Shown here: positions 17,542-26,204 of the stretch, piece after piece
How positions within the stretch are numbered: position 1 is the stretch's first letter
Layout: every line of letters starts with the position of its first letter
NCBI GenBank assembly: GCA_910578975.1
Contig: CAJTRZ010000011.1
Coordinates: 1 to 64,000 of the forward strand
DNA length: 64,000 nucleotides
Source: an uncultured Eubacterium sp.
Lineage (GTDB): Bacteria; Bacillota; Clostridia; Lachnospirales; Lachnospiraceae
Direction of reading: 5' to 3'
Notes under the pieces: model-generated
Told to the model about the DNA's origin: nothing
What the model saw: only the letters and a program-made list of their open reading frames with translations
Database searches by the model: none
Made by a program: the position numbers and the translations under genes

Positions 17542-19464
17542 TTAATTTACCATTTCAAACTTCCACTGCTGATTTGGCTGTGCAAAATAATCCCACTGTA
17601 TCGCATTTCCACCGGCCTCTGTTGACCAGCCTCCAACTTCAAGACACTTATTGCTATGTTTGTTAATCAAGAAGGAATATCCACCATCTACAGGTGTAAT
17701 ATACCATCTCTGGTTATCAGTATTGTTATTGTCCCAGATAATAGCATTTCCACCATTATCTTTGGACCAGCCTCCCATGTCAACTGCCTTTCCATGAATT
17801 GCACTTGTCAAAACATATGTAGAATCTTCTTTGTTAAATGACACTTCCCACGTCTGTGCCAATGAATCATTTCCTGTCCACTGCTGAACATTTGTACCAC
17901 TTGCAGTATTAGAACCGGAAACATCAAGACAAAGACCACTATGGCGATTAACAATTCGGTAACGTGCTTTTTCAACTTTAATGGAAGAAACCTGATCATT
18001 CCAATCACTTCCTACAAAAGCAGTATCTGCTGTGATAACTTTAGCTGCTCCTCTAAAATTATCGTCTGCGTACATAGTCACTTTATAGCCCCATGGACAT
18101 TTAATAGATGACAAATCATCATTCTTAAAACCTTTTGCCTGTAATGACGCTAAATTAAAGTTTCCTAAACCAAGGGATGCTGAACGTCCGCCATAATTTG
18201 CATCCTGATAAATAACTACATCTCCGGATGCCGGATTAATACTTGGCTGATTTCCTGTATTTCCCTGATTTCCTGATGAACCACTTCCATTATGATTATA
18301 TGTGTAGCTTTCTGTATCTTTCACATATCCGGATGTATTGCAGTAAGTAAACCAGTATTTTACAATATCACCTGATTTTAATCCATTGATAGTGTATGTA
18401 GCTTTGGAACCTGACTGTGTCATTCTCACATTCTGCTGTGCTCCACCATTTACAGAATAATGAATATCTGTCCACGAAGAATCATTTACATACGCTGTTG
18501 CCGAACCTGCTCCTGCTGAATTCATTCCCATACCACTTGCAGGTGTATTGCCTGTATTTCCAGTATTACCTGTATTTCCAGCATTTCCAGTATTACCACT
18601 TCCTGTATTATGATCCACATTACTTGATGATGAACTATTGAATGATGGATTTTCCTGATATACACGAATATAATCCACTTTCATTTCCTGAGGGAATGCA
18701 CTATCATCCACTGCAAATCCCGGCCAGTTTCCACCTACTGCTACATTTAACAATAAGTAGAATGGTCTGTGAAATTCTTCTGTACCACCAGCATTATTTT
18801 CAATATACATTTCGTAAATTTTATTTCCATCTACAAACATTCTTATATACTGACTATCCCACTGTAATCCATATGTATGATATTGTGTAATATCGAAATT
18901 TCCTGTATTCTTTCCGTAATCCGAATGTCCATTGCAATCCCAATGACACGTAGCATATGTTCGATTTTCTGCGTTGATTGCTTCCATAATATCAATTTCA
19001 CCACATGCAGGCCATCCTACGCTTCCAATATTTGCTCCCAACATCCAGAATGCAGGCCAGATTCCCTGACTGGATGGCAATGCCAAACGTGCCTCAACAT
19101 ATCCATATTTAAAAGTAAATTTTCCATTTGTATTCAACCTAGCCGATGTATAATTTTTTCCACCATAAGATTCCCTTTTTGCCCTGATGTGCAATGCTCC
19201 GCCGGAAACATATGCATTATCTGTTCTATTGGTATAATATTGAAGTTCATTATTTCCCCATCCACTTGCTCCGGTTCCTATTTCATAACCCCATTTTGAA
19301 GTATCTAAAGATGAACCATTAAACTCATCGCTCCACACTAATTGTGAACTTGTCGTTGGTGCTGCTTTTACTTTCTGCTGTGGCATTGTAAACGTTATAG
19401 CTGTTACTGCCATTGCCGTAGAAAGTACAAATGTTACTGCCTTTTTCATTAACTTTGATATCAT
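17542..19464 (-). CDS. Secreted GH16 endo-beta-1,3-glucanase with CBM56, beta/gamma-crystallin and ricin-type domains
   Basis: The start is the ATG at 19462-19464 behind AAGGAGG, giving 640 residues and a signal peptide. The GH16 domain (about 35-265) has the ExDxxE active site GEIDIMEAI and IWPAFWMLG. A linker of repeated Asn-Thr-Gly follows, then a CBM56-like domain (ATAYVNDSSWTDIHYSVNGG) expected to bind beta-1,3-glucan. Next come a beta/gamma-crystallin-like domain (VVIYQDANYGGRSASLG) and a ricin B/CBM13 trefoil (QTWEV, QRWYI, QQWKF). Laminarin or fungal and yeast glucan is the likely substrate. It precedes the GH26 gene on the same strand. Confidence 0.87.
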   Translation of the reverse strand: MISKLMKKAVTFVLSTAMAVTAITFTMPQQKVKAAPTTSSQLVWSDEFNGSSLDTSKWGYEIGTGASGWGNNELQYYTNRTDNAYVSGGALHIRAKRESYGGKNYTSARLNTNGKFTFKYGYVEARLALPSSQGIWPAFWMLGANIGSVGWPACGEIDIMEAINAENRTYATCHWDCNGHSDYGKNTGNFDITQYHTYGLQWDSQYIRMFVDGNKIYEMYIENNAGGTEEFHRPFYLLLNVAVGGNWPGFAVDDSAFPQEMKVDYIRVYQENPSFNSSSSSNVDHNTGSGNTGNAGNTGNTGNTGNTPASGMGMNSAGAGSATAYVNDSSWTDIHYSVNGGAQQNVRMTQSGSKATYTINGLKSGDIVKYWFTYCNTSGYVKDTESYTYNHNGSGSSGNQGNTGNQPSINPASGDVVIYQDANYGGRSASLGLGNFNLASLQAKGFKNDDLSSIKCPWGYKVTMYADDNFRGAAKVITADTAFVGSDWNDQVSSIKVEKARYRIVNRHSGLCLDVSGSNTASGTNVQQWTGNDSLAQTWEVSFNKEDSTYVLTSAIHGKAVDMGGWSKDNGGNAIIWDNNNTDNQRWYITPVDGGYSFLINKHSNKCLEVGGWSTEAGGNAIQWDYFAQPNQQWKFEMVN

Positions 19465-19621
19465 AACATACCTCCTTATATCTCTATTCCGTTTCAAAGT
19501 TAACTTTAGTATAAAGGAAATAAAAAACATAAAAAGGTTTCAAATTATAGAAAAAGGGTGCCATTTTATTAAAAGTATTTTTAGAACTGTAAATATTAAA
19601 ATTATTTGTACTATTTAACTG

Positions 19622-20503
19622 TTATTTACTGTTGTCAATGATATACTTTTCTTTCCCACTGAAAATCTTACCATTGGCTTCTTTCTCATCCCTTATAATC
19701 TCCTTCACATCAGGCACATATATATGACCTGATAATGGATTTTTAATGCTTATAACCGGTGTAGTAATTTTCGCCTCGACTTCAGACTTTTCAAAACATA
19801 AATCTGTATCTATCATCTCACAGTCCATTAATTTTAGACCTTTACAATAGCACAGTGGTTGTGTACCAATAATTTTACAATTCTCAAACGTAACATTTTC
19901 ACAATACCATGCCAGATACTCTCCCTTTATAACACTGTTGCGCACTGTCACATTTTTTGCATGCCAGAAAGCATCCTTGGTATTAAAGACACAGTATTCA
20001 AATAACGAATCTTCTATATATTGAAAAGAATACTTTCCTCTCATTTTTACGTTTTTAAATTTTATGTTTTTTGAACGCATCATAAAATATTCACTTTCAG
20101 CCGTACAATCTGTCATATCAATATTTTGCACTGACCAGCCAAATTCTGGTGAAATAATATCACATCCGATAATTTTTACATTGCTGCATTCGCGCAATGC
20201 CTTGATGCCATACATTTTTGTTTTTAATATCTCAACCTCTGCAGAATACCACAAAGCTGCCCGACATGCATCGGTCATCTTTGAGTTCGTAATCCTCAAT
20301 TTTTTATCATGCCAAAAGGGATAACGCAGATTAAAATAACAATCCTCTACTATAATATTTTCTCCTTCCTTAAATGCACTCTCTCCATCTGCAGGACCAT
20401 CAAACTCACAGTTTTTAACATGAATATCTTTCACACCATACAAAGCCCTTTCTTCGTCATACTTTTGATTCTGAATTATATTTATACTACTATCTTTTTT
20501 CAT
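19622..20503 (-). CDS. DUF3737 right-handed beta-helix protein
   Basis: The 293-residue protein consists of repeating short strands with periodic N/C turns (IHVKNCEFDG, IIVEDCYFN, LRITNSKM, VTVRNSVIKG, VTFENCKIIG), typical of a right-handed parallel beta-helix. YGVKDIHVKNCEFDGPADGE matches the start of DUF3737. No signal peptide is visible, so it should be cytoplasmic. The family often lies near carbohydrate genes and resembles pectate-lyase-like folds, but no catalytic residues can be assigned. The ATG follows AAAGGAG. Confidence 0.75.
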   Translation of the reverse strand: MKKDSSINIIQNQKYDEERALYGVKDIHVKNCEFDGPADGESAFKEGENIIVEDCYFNLRYPFWHDKKLRITNSKMTDACRAALWYSAEVEILKTKMYGIKALRECSNVKIIGCDIISPEFGWSVQNIDMTDCTAESEYFMMRSKNIKFKNVKMRGKYSFQYIEDSLFEYCVFNTKDAFWHAKNVTVRNSVIKGEYLAWYCENVTFENCKIIGTQPLCYCKGLKLMDCEMIDTDLCFEKSEVEAKITTPVISIKNPLSGHIYVPDVKEIIRDEKEANGKIFSGKEKYIIDNSK

Positions 20504-20609
20504 ATACAGACTCCTTTGTATTCTTCCTCTTCATTTTTATAGTTTATCAGCTATTTCCTACAATAGCCAATACCTATATTGAATGCCAAAATATGCTTTA
20601 CATCTATAT

Positions 20610-20647
20610 CAATATAAAAATCCGATAGTAACCTGTACTATCGGATT
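20610..20647 (-). terminator. Terminator of the GH13-like/TraX-like operon
   Basis: AATCCGATAGTA pairs perfectly with TACTATCGGATT around a 5-nt loop. On the minus strand the stem is followed by TTTTTATATT, 15 nt after the TraX-like stop. Confidence 0.85.
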
Positions 20648-20661
20648 GAAATGATTTCTTT

Positions 20662-21486
20662 CTAAAAAAACTTTAATTGTATAAATCTAACTACCACCAA
20701 TATCAAAATATGTATCGGATAGAATACATAAAAGAAATACTTCCATTTGTATTTACCTGGTTTCTCATTATAAAAAGCAATTGGCAAAATACTAAACACT
20801 CCGAGGCATTGAATACTGTAGCCAAACATACCCATATTAAAAACAATATTTGATACTGCCCTGCCAATATGATGTTTTCGAAATACATAAAAGCATAATA
20901 TCAGCATAATTCCCGCATAAGAATAAGAGCATTTCATAAAATATGCAATAATAAATCCCAGCAACATTACAAAAAGTTCAAGAACAGTATTCATTCTTCC
21001 TGCTCCGACTTTTTTTAACAGATTATCTGAATAATTCACTCTGTACATAGATATCGAATCTAATGCCCATATCATCATATATCCTATGAACAATGTGAAA
21101 ATCACATTCTGATTTCCCAGATAAAAAAACCTGCCATACATCATGTTGTATGGTATTTCCGAAATGATTGCAAAAACACCTAATATAATTCCATGCTTTA
21201 CTCTGTTACTGGTATAATAAAATCCTTCCACAAGAATAAAAGCAAAAATCGGAAAACTGATTCTTCCTATTCCTCTTGCAATCATATAAGCTGTATGATG
21301 ATTATCTAAAAACAATATTGCAAAGTGGTCTATAAACATAGTGACAACCGCGATAATTTTTAAAGTGAAACTGCTCAATCCCCACTTATCCAAATCTATA
21401 AATTTTCTTATACCGTTTTCATTTAATTCTTCCAAACCTCTACACTCCATTTTGTCATATTCTGACAGTCTATAATTTTTCTTCAC
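20662..21486 (-). CDS. TraX-family integral membrane protein
   Basis: The 274-residue protein has about eight membrane segments and the TraX signature LKIIAVVTMFIDHFAIL followed by GRISFPIFAFILVEGFYYT. TraX acetylates F pilin in the founding case. Isolated homologues in Firmicutes are thought to be acyltransferases acting on surface molecules. No conjugation genes are nearby. A GTG overlapping the upstream GH13-like gene by 17 nt is the apparent start; it has no clear ribosome site, so translation may be coupled or may begin at a later codon. Confidence 0.72.
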   Translation of the reverse strand: MKKNYRLSEYDKMECRGLEELNENGIRKFIDLDKWGLSSFTLKIIAVVTMFIDHFAILFLDNHHTAYMIARGIGRISFPIFAFILVEGFYYTSNRVKHGIILGVFAIISEIPYNMMYGRFFYLGNQNVIFTLFIGYMMIWALDSISMYRVNYSDNLLKKVGAGRMNTVLELFVMLLGFIIAYFMKCSYSYAGIMLILCFYVFRKHHIGRAVSNIVFNMGMFGYSIQCLGVFSILPIAFYNEKPGKYKWKYFFYVFYPIHILILVVVRFIQLKFF

Positions 21487-23305
21487 TAATCAGTACCGTT
21501 ACACTTCTTCCCGGCACTGTCAGCGTCCTTCCAATTTCTTTTTCAGCCTGCTCGTGACTGGTAGAAAATGCTACTCTCCATTTCCGTTTATTTCTAGCCG
21601 ACGGTACGCCAAACTTCTGCTCTTCCCAATACATATTGTAAGCAATATACATATCCTGCTCATCATTTCCTGTAACATCCATTGCATACTTTCCACAATA
21701 CATCATTGAAAAATGCCTGTTAAAATGACTGAAATCTGCATACCACGCTTTCGTTCCATGATAAGACAAATCCGGAAGTCCATAGGACTTATAATCCATC
21801 TGTCTGGTCTCGTCTTTTAAATGCAGTACTTTATGCTCTTTTCGGAAACGAATCAGACTTTTTGTAAATTCCAAAATTTCTTTTGCCATAGCTGTCATAT
21901 TCCAATTTGTCCATGAAATCTCATTATCAAGACAGTAAGGATTATTGTTTCCTTTTTGTGAGTTACACATCTCATCACCTGCATATATCATTGGAATCCC
22001 CTGACTCAAGAACACGAGACAAAGTGCATTCTTTATCTGCTTCTTTCGGACATCCATTACCTTACGTTTTCTTGTAGCACCTTCTGCTCCACAATTCCAA
22101 CTGTAATTATAAACGGCTCCATCTTTATTATTTTCTCCATTTAATTCGTTATATTTTCTGTCATAAGATACCGAATCATATAATGTAAATGTATTATGAT
22201 TTGCCATATAATTAACCACTGCTGCTCCTGGTGGATTAGCCTTTACTTTATAAGATATCGTGTTCAGCATATCCTCATCACCCTTAATAAACCTTCTGGC
22301 AGCAATCATAAAATCATCATTGAAATTTGCCAGATTTCTCGCACTGGAACTACAGTGATAAAAATCTGTATCCAATGCGAAACTATATGTAAAAATCTTT
22401 GTAGCTGAAAGTAAATCATCTGTCTGAATCATACGCATTACTGCCTCTTCACAATTTACATGAACTCCATCAATATGATACTCCATTACCCAATAATGCA
22501 GACAGTCTAAGATTTCCTTTGGGTTTGTTCCCTGAGTAAAGTAAAATTCCATAGATAACTCAATGCCATTTTTATGAAGTTCTCTTACCATATATTTAAA
22601 CTCTTCTACTTCCCCTCCTGTCTTACTAGAAAAAGCATACGATGCTTTTGGGGCAAAAGTATATCCATCTGTATATCCCCAATAATTCAATTTTGAATCT
22701 TCAATCTGAAACTGCCCTCGCATGGATGTAACCTGTTCTGTTTTAATTTCATGAAACTCATACGCCGGCATCAGTTCAATCATAGTGATACCCAATTCCT
22801 TTAAATATGGAATCTTATCAACAATTCCTAAATATGTACCTTTATGTCTGACCTTGGAACTGCTGTGTTTCGTAAATCCCCTTACATGTAATCTGTAAAG
22901 TATTGTATCTTCGAAAGGCACGCATAAAGGTGCATCAGCCTCCCACTGAAAATTATCTGCCACAATACTTGCTTTTATATTAGCACTGTCAGTTCCCCAC
23001 TGTTTCTTACCAACTAATGCCTTTGCATATTTATCTACAGCAACTTTACCATTAATGCAAAAATTATAATCGTACTCCTTATAGTCAAATCCCGATACAA
23101 TCATAGCATACACATTTCCGATAACCTGAGCATTTTCAAAAGGTATTCTAAAACTCTCCTGTTCCTCTCCCTTTTTATACAAAATCACTTCGCATTTACT
23201 TCCTGCTTTTGCAGTAATTGCAAAATTAATGCTGTCTCCAATCACTGTAGCTCCCATAATTAATGGATTTCCTCTGTATACCTTCATTTGTTTTAAATTA
23301 TTCAT
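21470..23305 (-). CDS. GH13 glycogen-debranching-like protein lacking catalytic acids
   Basis: The start at ATG 23303-23305 (AAGGAAAG upstream) gives 611 residues. A CBM48-like N-terminal domain precedes a GlgX/isoamylase-type barrel with NGENNKDG, SWNCGAEG, QGIPMIYAGDE and GNNNPYCLDNEISW. The three catalytic positions differ. The nucleophile Asp in GFRFD is Asn (GVHVN, about 284), the acid/base Glu is replaced in KIFTYSF (about 307), and the stabilising Asp after His is Asn (ANHNTF, about 371). It probably binds glycogen or branched alpha-glucan without hydrolysing it. It is translationally linked to the TraX-like gene. Confidence 0.8.
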   Translation of the reverse strand: MNNLKQMKVYRGNPLIMGATVIGDSINFAITAKAGSKCEVILYKKGEEQESFRIPFENAQVIGNVYAMIVSGFDYKEYDYNFCINGKVAVDKYAKALVGKKQWGTDSANIKASIVADNFQWEADAPLCVPFEDTILYRLHVRGFTKHSSSKVRHKGTYLGIVDKIPYLKELGITMIELMPAYEFHEIKTEQVTSMRGQFQIEDSKLNYWGYTDGYTFAPKASYAFSSKTGGEVEEFKYMVRELHKNGIELSMEFYFTQGTNPKEILDCLHYWVMEYHIDGVHVNCEEAVMRMIQTDDLLSATKIFTYSFALDTDFYHCSSSARNLANFNDDFMIAARRFIKGDEDMLNTISYKVKANPPGAAVVNYMANHNTFTLYDSVSYDRKYNELNGENNKDGAVYNYSWNCGAEGATRKRKVMDVRKKQIKNALCLVFLSQGIPMIYAGDEMCNSQKGNNNPYCLDNEISWTNWNMTAMAKEILEFTKSLIRFRKEHKVLHLKDETRQMDYKSYGLPDLSYHGTKAWYADFSHFNRHFSMMYCGKYAMDVTGNDEQDMYIAYNMYWEEQKFGVPSARNKRKWRVAFSTSHEQAEKEIGRTLTVPGRSVTVLISEEKL

Positions 23306-23506
23306 ATGTCTTTCCTTTCTAGTCCCACTATCCACAATCATCTGTTAAACTCCAGCTTTGCCTCTGTAGATGTTTCTACTTATCCCTCTACCTTATTTTT
23401 ATAATGTACTATACAAATAATCATATCATATTTATCTTCTTTTTTAATGGCTTATTTTAAAAAAATTCTTATTTTTGCCCGAATCGCCCATATTTCCCTT
23501 ATAACA

Positions 23507-23535
23507 TTGCTTTAATCAATAAAAACTGATATACT
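23507..23535 (+). promoter_or_regulatory. Promoter of the ABC-F/hydrolase operon
   Basis: TTGCTT (23507-23512), a 17-nt spacer and TATACT (23530-23535), 37 nt before the start codon. The ribosome site AAGGAG follows. Confidence 0.6.
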
Positions 23536-23572
23536 TTGATGAGCAAATAGTATAGAATAAGGAGATTTTGAA

Positions 23573-25207
23573 ATGATAAGTACAAGTAATATTTCTTTAC
23601 GTTTCGGAAAAAAAGCATTATTTGAAGAAGTTAATATAAAATTTGTTCCAGGTCATTGTTATGGACTCATTGGTGCAAACGGAGCAGGAAAATCAACTTT
23701 CCTGAAAATTTTAACAGGAGAAATTGAGCCTACCAGTGGCGAAGTAATCATTACTCCCGGTGAACGTCTGTCATTCTTAAAACAGGATCATTTCCAGTAT
23801 GATGACCAGACTGTCCTTGATACAGTAATTATGGGAAACCAGCGTCTGTATGATATTATGAAGGAAAAAGACGCTATTTATATGAAAGAAGATTTTACGG
23901 ACGAAGATGGTATTAAAGCATCCGAATTAGAGGCTGAGTTTGCAGAGATGGATGGATGGAATGCCGAGGCAGATGCTGCTACTCTTTTAAATGGGTTAGG
24001 CGTAGACACAGAACACCACTACAGTCTTATGAAAGATTTGAATGGTACATTAAAAGTCAAGGTTTTATTGGCACAGGCGTTATTTGGTAATCCGGATATC
24101 TTACTTTTGGATGAGCCTACCAACCATTTAGATTTAGATGCTATTGCATGGTTAGAAGAGTTTTTGATTAACTTTGAGAATACAGTTATCGTAGTATCTC
24201 ATGACAGATACTTCTTAAACAAAGTATGTACACAGATTGCTGATATTGATTATGCAAAGATTCAGCTTTATGCCGGAAACTATGACTTCTGGTATGAATC
24301 AAGTCAGTTAATTGTAAAGCAGATGAAAGAAGCCAACAGAAAGAAAGAAGAAAAGATTAAGGAGTTACAGGACTTTATTCAAAGGTTCAGTGCCAATGCT
24401 TCTAAGTCCAAACAGGCTACTTCCAGAAAACGTGCATTAGAAAAAATCGAACTGGATGATATTAAACCTTCCAGCCGTAAATATCCATATATTGACTTCA
24501 GACCTGACAGAGAAATTGGAAACGAAGTTCTGACTGTAGAACATCTTTCCAAAACGATTGACGGCGTAAAAGTTTTAGATGATATTTCTTTTACTATCGG
24601 GCGTGAAGATAAGGTTGCTTTTGTGGGTTCTAACGGTCTGGCAAAGACCACATTATTCCAGATTCTTATGGGACAGATGGAACCGGACGAGGGAGATTAC
24701 AAATGGGGTATTACAACCAGTCAGTCTTATTTCCCAAAAGATAACACAAAGGACTTTGACTGTGATGATGTAATTGTTGACTGGCTGACACAATACTCAG
24801 AAATAAAAGATGCTACTTATGTACGTGGTTTCCTTGGACGTATGCTTTTCGCAGGTGATGACGGTGTCAAGAAAGTTCGTGTTCTTTCCGGTGGTGAAAA
24901 AGTCCGTGTTATGCTGTCAAAACTGATGATAAGCGGTGCAAATGTTTTAGTAATTGATGAACCTACAGACCATTTAGATATGGAAAGTATTACAGCACTC
25001 AACACTGGTCTGATTAAGTTTCCTGGTGTACTTCTTTTCTCATCAAGAGACCATCAGGTAGTCCAGACGACTGCAAACCGTATTATGGAAATTGTGAACG
25101 GCAAGTTAATTGATAAGATTACAACATATGATGAATATCTTGAAAACGATGAAATGGCAAGAAAGAGAACTGTTTACACAACAGAAGGAATGGATATTGA
25201 AGATTAA
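23573..25207 (+). CDS. ABC-F ATPase, YbiT-like, with atypical ATPase motifs
   Basis: The 544-residue protein has two ABC domains joined by a helical linker and no membrane segments, as in translation-factor ABC-F proteins that act at the ribosomal E site. NBD1 has Walker A GANGAGKST and Walker B ILLLDEPTNHLD, but its signature reads LNGTLKVK instead of LSGGE. NBD2 has a normal signature (LSGGEKVR) but a Walker A of GSNGLAKTT, lacking the last Gly, and a switch region SSRDHQ in place of SHDR. ATP use is probably asymmetric. The hydrolase gene follows 23 nt downstream. Confidence 0.85.
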   Translation: MISTSNISLRFGKKALFEEVNIKFVPGHCYGLIGANGAGKSTFLKILTGEIEPTSGEVIITPGERLSFLKQDHFQYDDQTVLDTVIMGNQRLYDIMKEKDAIYMKEDFTDEDGIKASELEAEFAEMDGWNAEADAATLLNGLGVDTEHHYSLMKDLNGTLKVKVLLAQALFGNPDILLLDEPTNHLDLDAIAWLEEFLINFENTVIVVSHDRYFLNKVCTQIADIDYAKIQLYAGNYDFWYESSQLIVKQMKEANRKKEEKIKELQDFIQRFSANASKSKQATSRKRALEKIELDDIKPSSRKYPYIDFRPDREIGNEVLTVEHLSKTIDGVKVLDDISFTIGREDKVAFVGSNGLAKTTLFQILMGQMEPDEGDYKWGITTSQSYFPKDNTKDFDCDDVIVDWLTQYSEIKDATYVRGFLGRMLFAGDDGVKKVRVLSGGEKVRVMLSKLMISGANVLVIDEPTDHLDMESITALNTGLIKFPGVLLFSSRDHQVVQTTANRIMEIVNGKLIDKITTYDEYLENDEMARKRTVYTTEGMDIED

Positions 25208-25230
25208 CATTTTACAAGTGAGGTAAATTT

Positions 25231-26124
25231 ATGAGACCTAGTACAATCACTTATCCACCGGACGGGATGAAGCCTATCGGTATTATAGAATTTGTTCATG
25301 GCATGTGCGAAAAAAGACAGCGCTACGAAAAGACAATGAAGTTCTTTAATCAAAAAGGATTTATCTGTGCTATCGCAGATATCAAAGGACACGGAGAAAA
25401 CATTCTCACTGAAGATGACCTTGGTTACTTTGGCGAAAAGGGATACAAAGGTTTAGTTGATGATGTACACGAATTCACAATGTTTTTAAAAAGAGAATAT
25501 CCGGGTCTTCCATTAGTTTTGATCGGACACAGTATGGGCTCATTGATTTCCAGAGCATATCTAAAAAAACATTCCAGAGAAATTGATGCTTTGGTCATTA
25601 GCGGTTCACCTTCTCATAACCCGTTGGCTGGTTTGGGTAAAAGTCTAATTCGTTTTCTTGCTTTATTCCGTGGCTGGCATTATAGAAGCCCTATGATTCA
25701 GCATATGATTAATGGTCCTTTTGAAAAGCCTTTTGAAAAAGAAGGTATTCTTAACGCCTGGCTTTCTTCTGACAGAAGTGTCGTAGAAGATTACAATAAA
25801 GATCCTCTCTGTGGTGTCCCATTTACTTTAAATGGATATTACGCACTGACAAACCTCGACCAAACCGTTTACAGCAAATTAGGCTGGACCAGCAAGAACA
25901 CTTCTCTGCCTGTAATGTTTGTGTCTGGGGCGAAGGATCCTTGCAGACGAAATGATAAGGCTTTCAAAAAAGCTGTTTCCCACTTAAAGAACTGTGGATA
26001 TCCAAATACTTTTTCTAAATTATATGATGATATGCGTCACGAATTATTCAATGAAAAGAATTGTAAGGAAGTATATAATGACATATTGAAGTTTTTGGAA
26101 ATAAAAGCTGGTATTGATATATAA
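25231..26124 (+). CDS. Alpha/beta hydrolase, monoacylglycerol lipase-like
   Basis: The 297-residue protein has an early oxyanion segment EFVHGMCEKRQRY, nucleophile elbow GHSMGSLISR, the acid in FVSGAKDPC and the His in DMRHELFNE, all in family order. The pattern matches serine hydrolases of the lysophospholipase/monoacylglycerol lipase group. With no signal peptide it should act in the cytosol on lipid esters. It is the second gene of the ABC-F operon (AGTGAGG ribosome site) and ends in a strong terminator. Confidence 0.85.
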   Translation: MRPSTITYPPDGMKPIGIIEFVHGMCEKRQRYEKTMKFFNQKGFICAIADIKGHGENILTEDDLGYFGEKGYKGLVDDVHEFTMFLKREYPGLPLVLIGHSMGSLISRAYLKKHSREIDALVISGSPSHNPLAGLGKSLIRFLALFRGWHYRSPMIQHMINGPFEKPFEKEGILNAWLSSDRSVVEDYNKDPLCGVPFTLNGYYALTNLDQTVYSKLGWTSKNTSLPVMFVSGAKDPCRRNDKAFKKAVSHLKNCGYPNTFSKLYDDMRHELFNEKNCKEVYNDILKFLEIKAGIDI

Positions 26125-26155
26125 AAAAGGGGCTGTATAAAAGCCCCTTTTTTAT
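26123..26155. terminator. Bidirectional terminator
   Basis: AAAAAGGGGCT pairs with AGCCCCTTTTT around a short loop, with a T-run on either strand. It separates the plus-strand hydrolase from convergent pheA. Confidence 0.85.
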
Positions 26156-26204
26156 ATATATTCACTGTTGTTTAAATCAACTTTTAAACTTGATTACTGC
26201 AATC

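Noticed and set aside
18417..18890. Plus-strand open frames opposite the GH16 gene
   Set aside because: They arise from the low-complexity Asn-Thr-Gly linker and conserved glucanase codons; compositions are not protein-like and no ribosome sites precede them.
20662..21486. Evidence of a conjugative element from the TraX homologue
   Set aside because: No relaxase, coupling protein, integrase or att repeats are nearby; isolated TraX-like genes are common on chromosomes.
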